Of a stretch of 64,000 bases of DNA, positions 63,854-64,000 are shown one piece after another. This stretch comes from Oscillatoriophycideae cyanobacterium NC_groundwater_1537_Pr4_S-0.65um_50_18 (GTDB taxonomy: Bacteria > Cyanobacteriota > Cyanobacteriia > Elainellales > Elainellaceae): positions 1 through 64,000 of the forward strand of contig JACQYI010000061.1 of the NCBI GenBank assembly GCA_016208305.1, written 5' to 3'. Numbering within the stretch: position 1 is the first letter of the stretch; every line of letters begins with the position of its first letter. Both the position numbers and the translations under genes were made by a program. Under the pieces are notes generated by a model. That model made no database searches and was not told the origin of the DNA. It saw nothing but the letters and a program-made list of their open reading frames with translations.

Positions 63854-64000
63854 CAAGGGATGCGATTGTGACAAAAACTTTATCTCCCTGTCAGTATTAG
63901 CTGAGACACCTGATCTCTGAATACAATTTCATGACCAACGCATAAAAATTTCTTAATAAATCTCATCTAGCTGTAACAATGTGTGAAGCAAGACGTTCGC

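Noticed and set aside
1-64000. tRNA, rRNA or tmRNA genes and riboswitches
   Set aside because: No cloverleaf, no conserved T-loop context, and no recognised riboswitch core was found by eye; short elements may have been missed.

Overview
The window is chromosomal DNA from a cyanobacterium, probably a filamentous, Leptolyngbya-like lineage. Evidence: photosystem II genes (psbA N-terminus, psbN, psbH), the NDH-1 subunit gene ndhS, carotenoid isomerase crtH, nitrogen regulator ntcA, and a very high density of the HIP1 octamer GCGATCGC in genes and gaps. There is no prophage, no transposase gene, no CRISPR array, and no rRNA or tRNA gene that I can recognise. Gene order is mostly housekeeping, with dispersed non-coding repeats in the gaps.

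Layout. 1-8.6 kb: the 5' end of psbA with a clear promoter, a glutathione S-transferase, a Kef-type antiporter with two universal-stress domains, a HAS-barrel protein, ndhS, rodA, the Fe-S carrier ATPase mrp and an SRPBCC-like protein. 9-15.4 kb: hemF, a STAS anti-sigma antagonist, a pentapeptide protein, psbN and psbH back to back, tatA, pth, and an isolated gvpF/L-gvpG pair. 15.5-29 kb: a hybrid histidine kinase, a methyltransferase, the rsgA-rtcB operon (ribosome maturation and RNA ligation), a DIP1984-family gene, a Nudix hydrolase, a membrane C39 peptidase-like protein, an NHLRC2-like thioredoxin/NHL protein, rhomboid, a phosphopantetheinyl transferase and a nitroreductase. 29-40 kb: mutS, a conserved small protein, a B12-binding radical SAM protein, dps, a Cys-motif small protein, a ureohydrolase and crtH. 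40-49.5 kb: a polar amino-acid ABC transporter, a DCC protein, the pstS-(cNMP)-pstC-pstA-pstB phosphate transporter and an alpha/beta hydrolase. 49.5-64 kb: fabI, ntcA, prfC, class I aldolase, an FMN reductase, a transglutaminase-like protein, a methyltransferase, an M28 peptidase and a polyamine-type ABC operon (potA-potD-potB-potC).

Regulation that can be read directly: psbA has a TTTACA-N17-TAATAT promoter. rsgA-rtcB and the DIP1984 gene share the same promoter architecture with 11-bp-phased TGTARTATA repeats, which suggests a small undescribed regulon. TGTA-N8-TACA NtcA sites lie upstream of ntcA itself and of the pot operon, linking nitrogen status to the transporter.

Non-coding repeats are the other striking content. 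There are two copies of a 160-180 bp MITE with 16-17 bp GAGGATGTTTGAAAAG-type ends, and six copies of a GGGTGGATGGGT minisatellite element, several bounded by GGTCAGTCAA-like inverted ends. There is a pair of hairpins with variable stems but a conserved loop. A further family of GGGTTTTGTGGCG hairpins sits at gene 3' ends.
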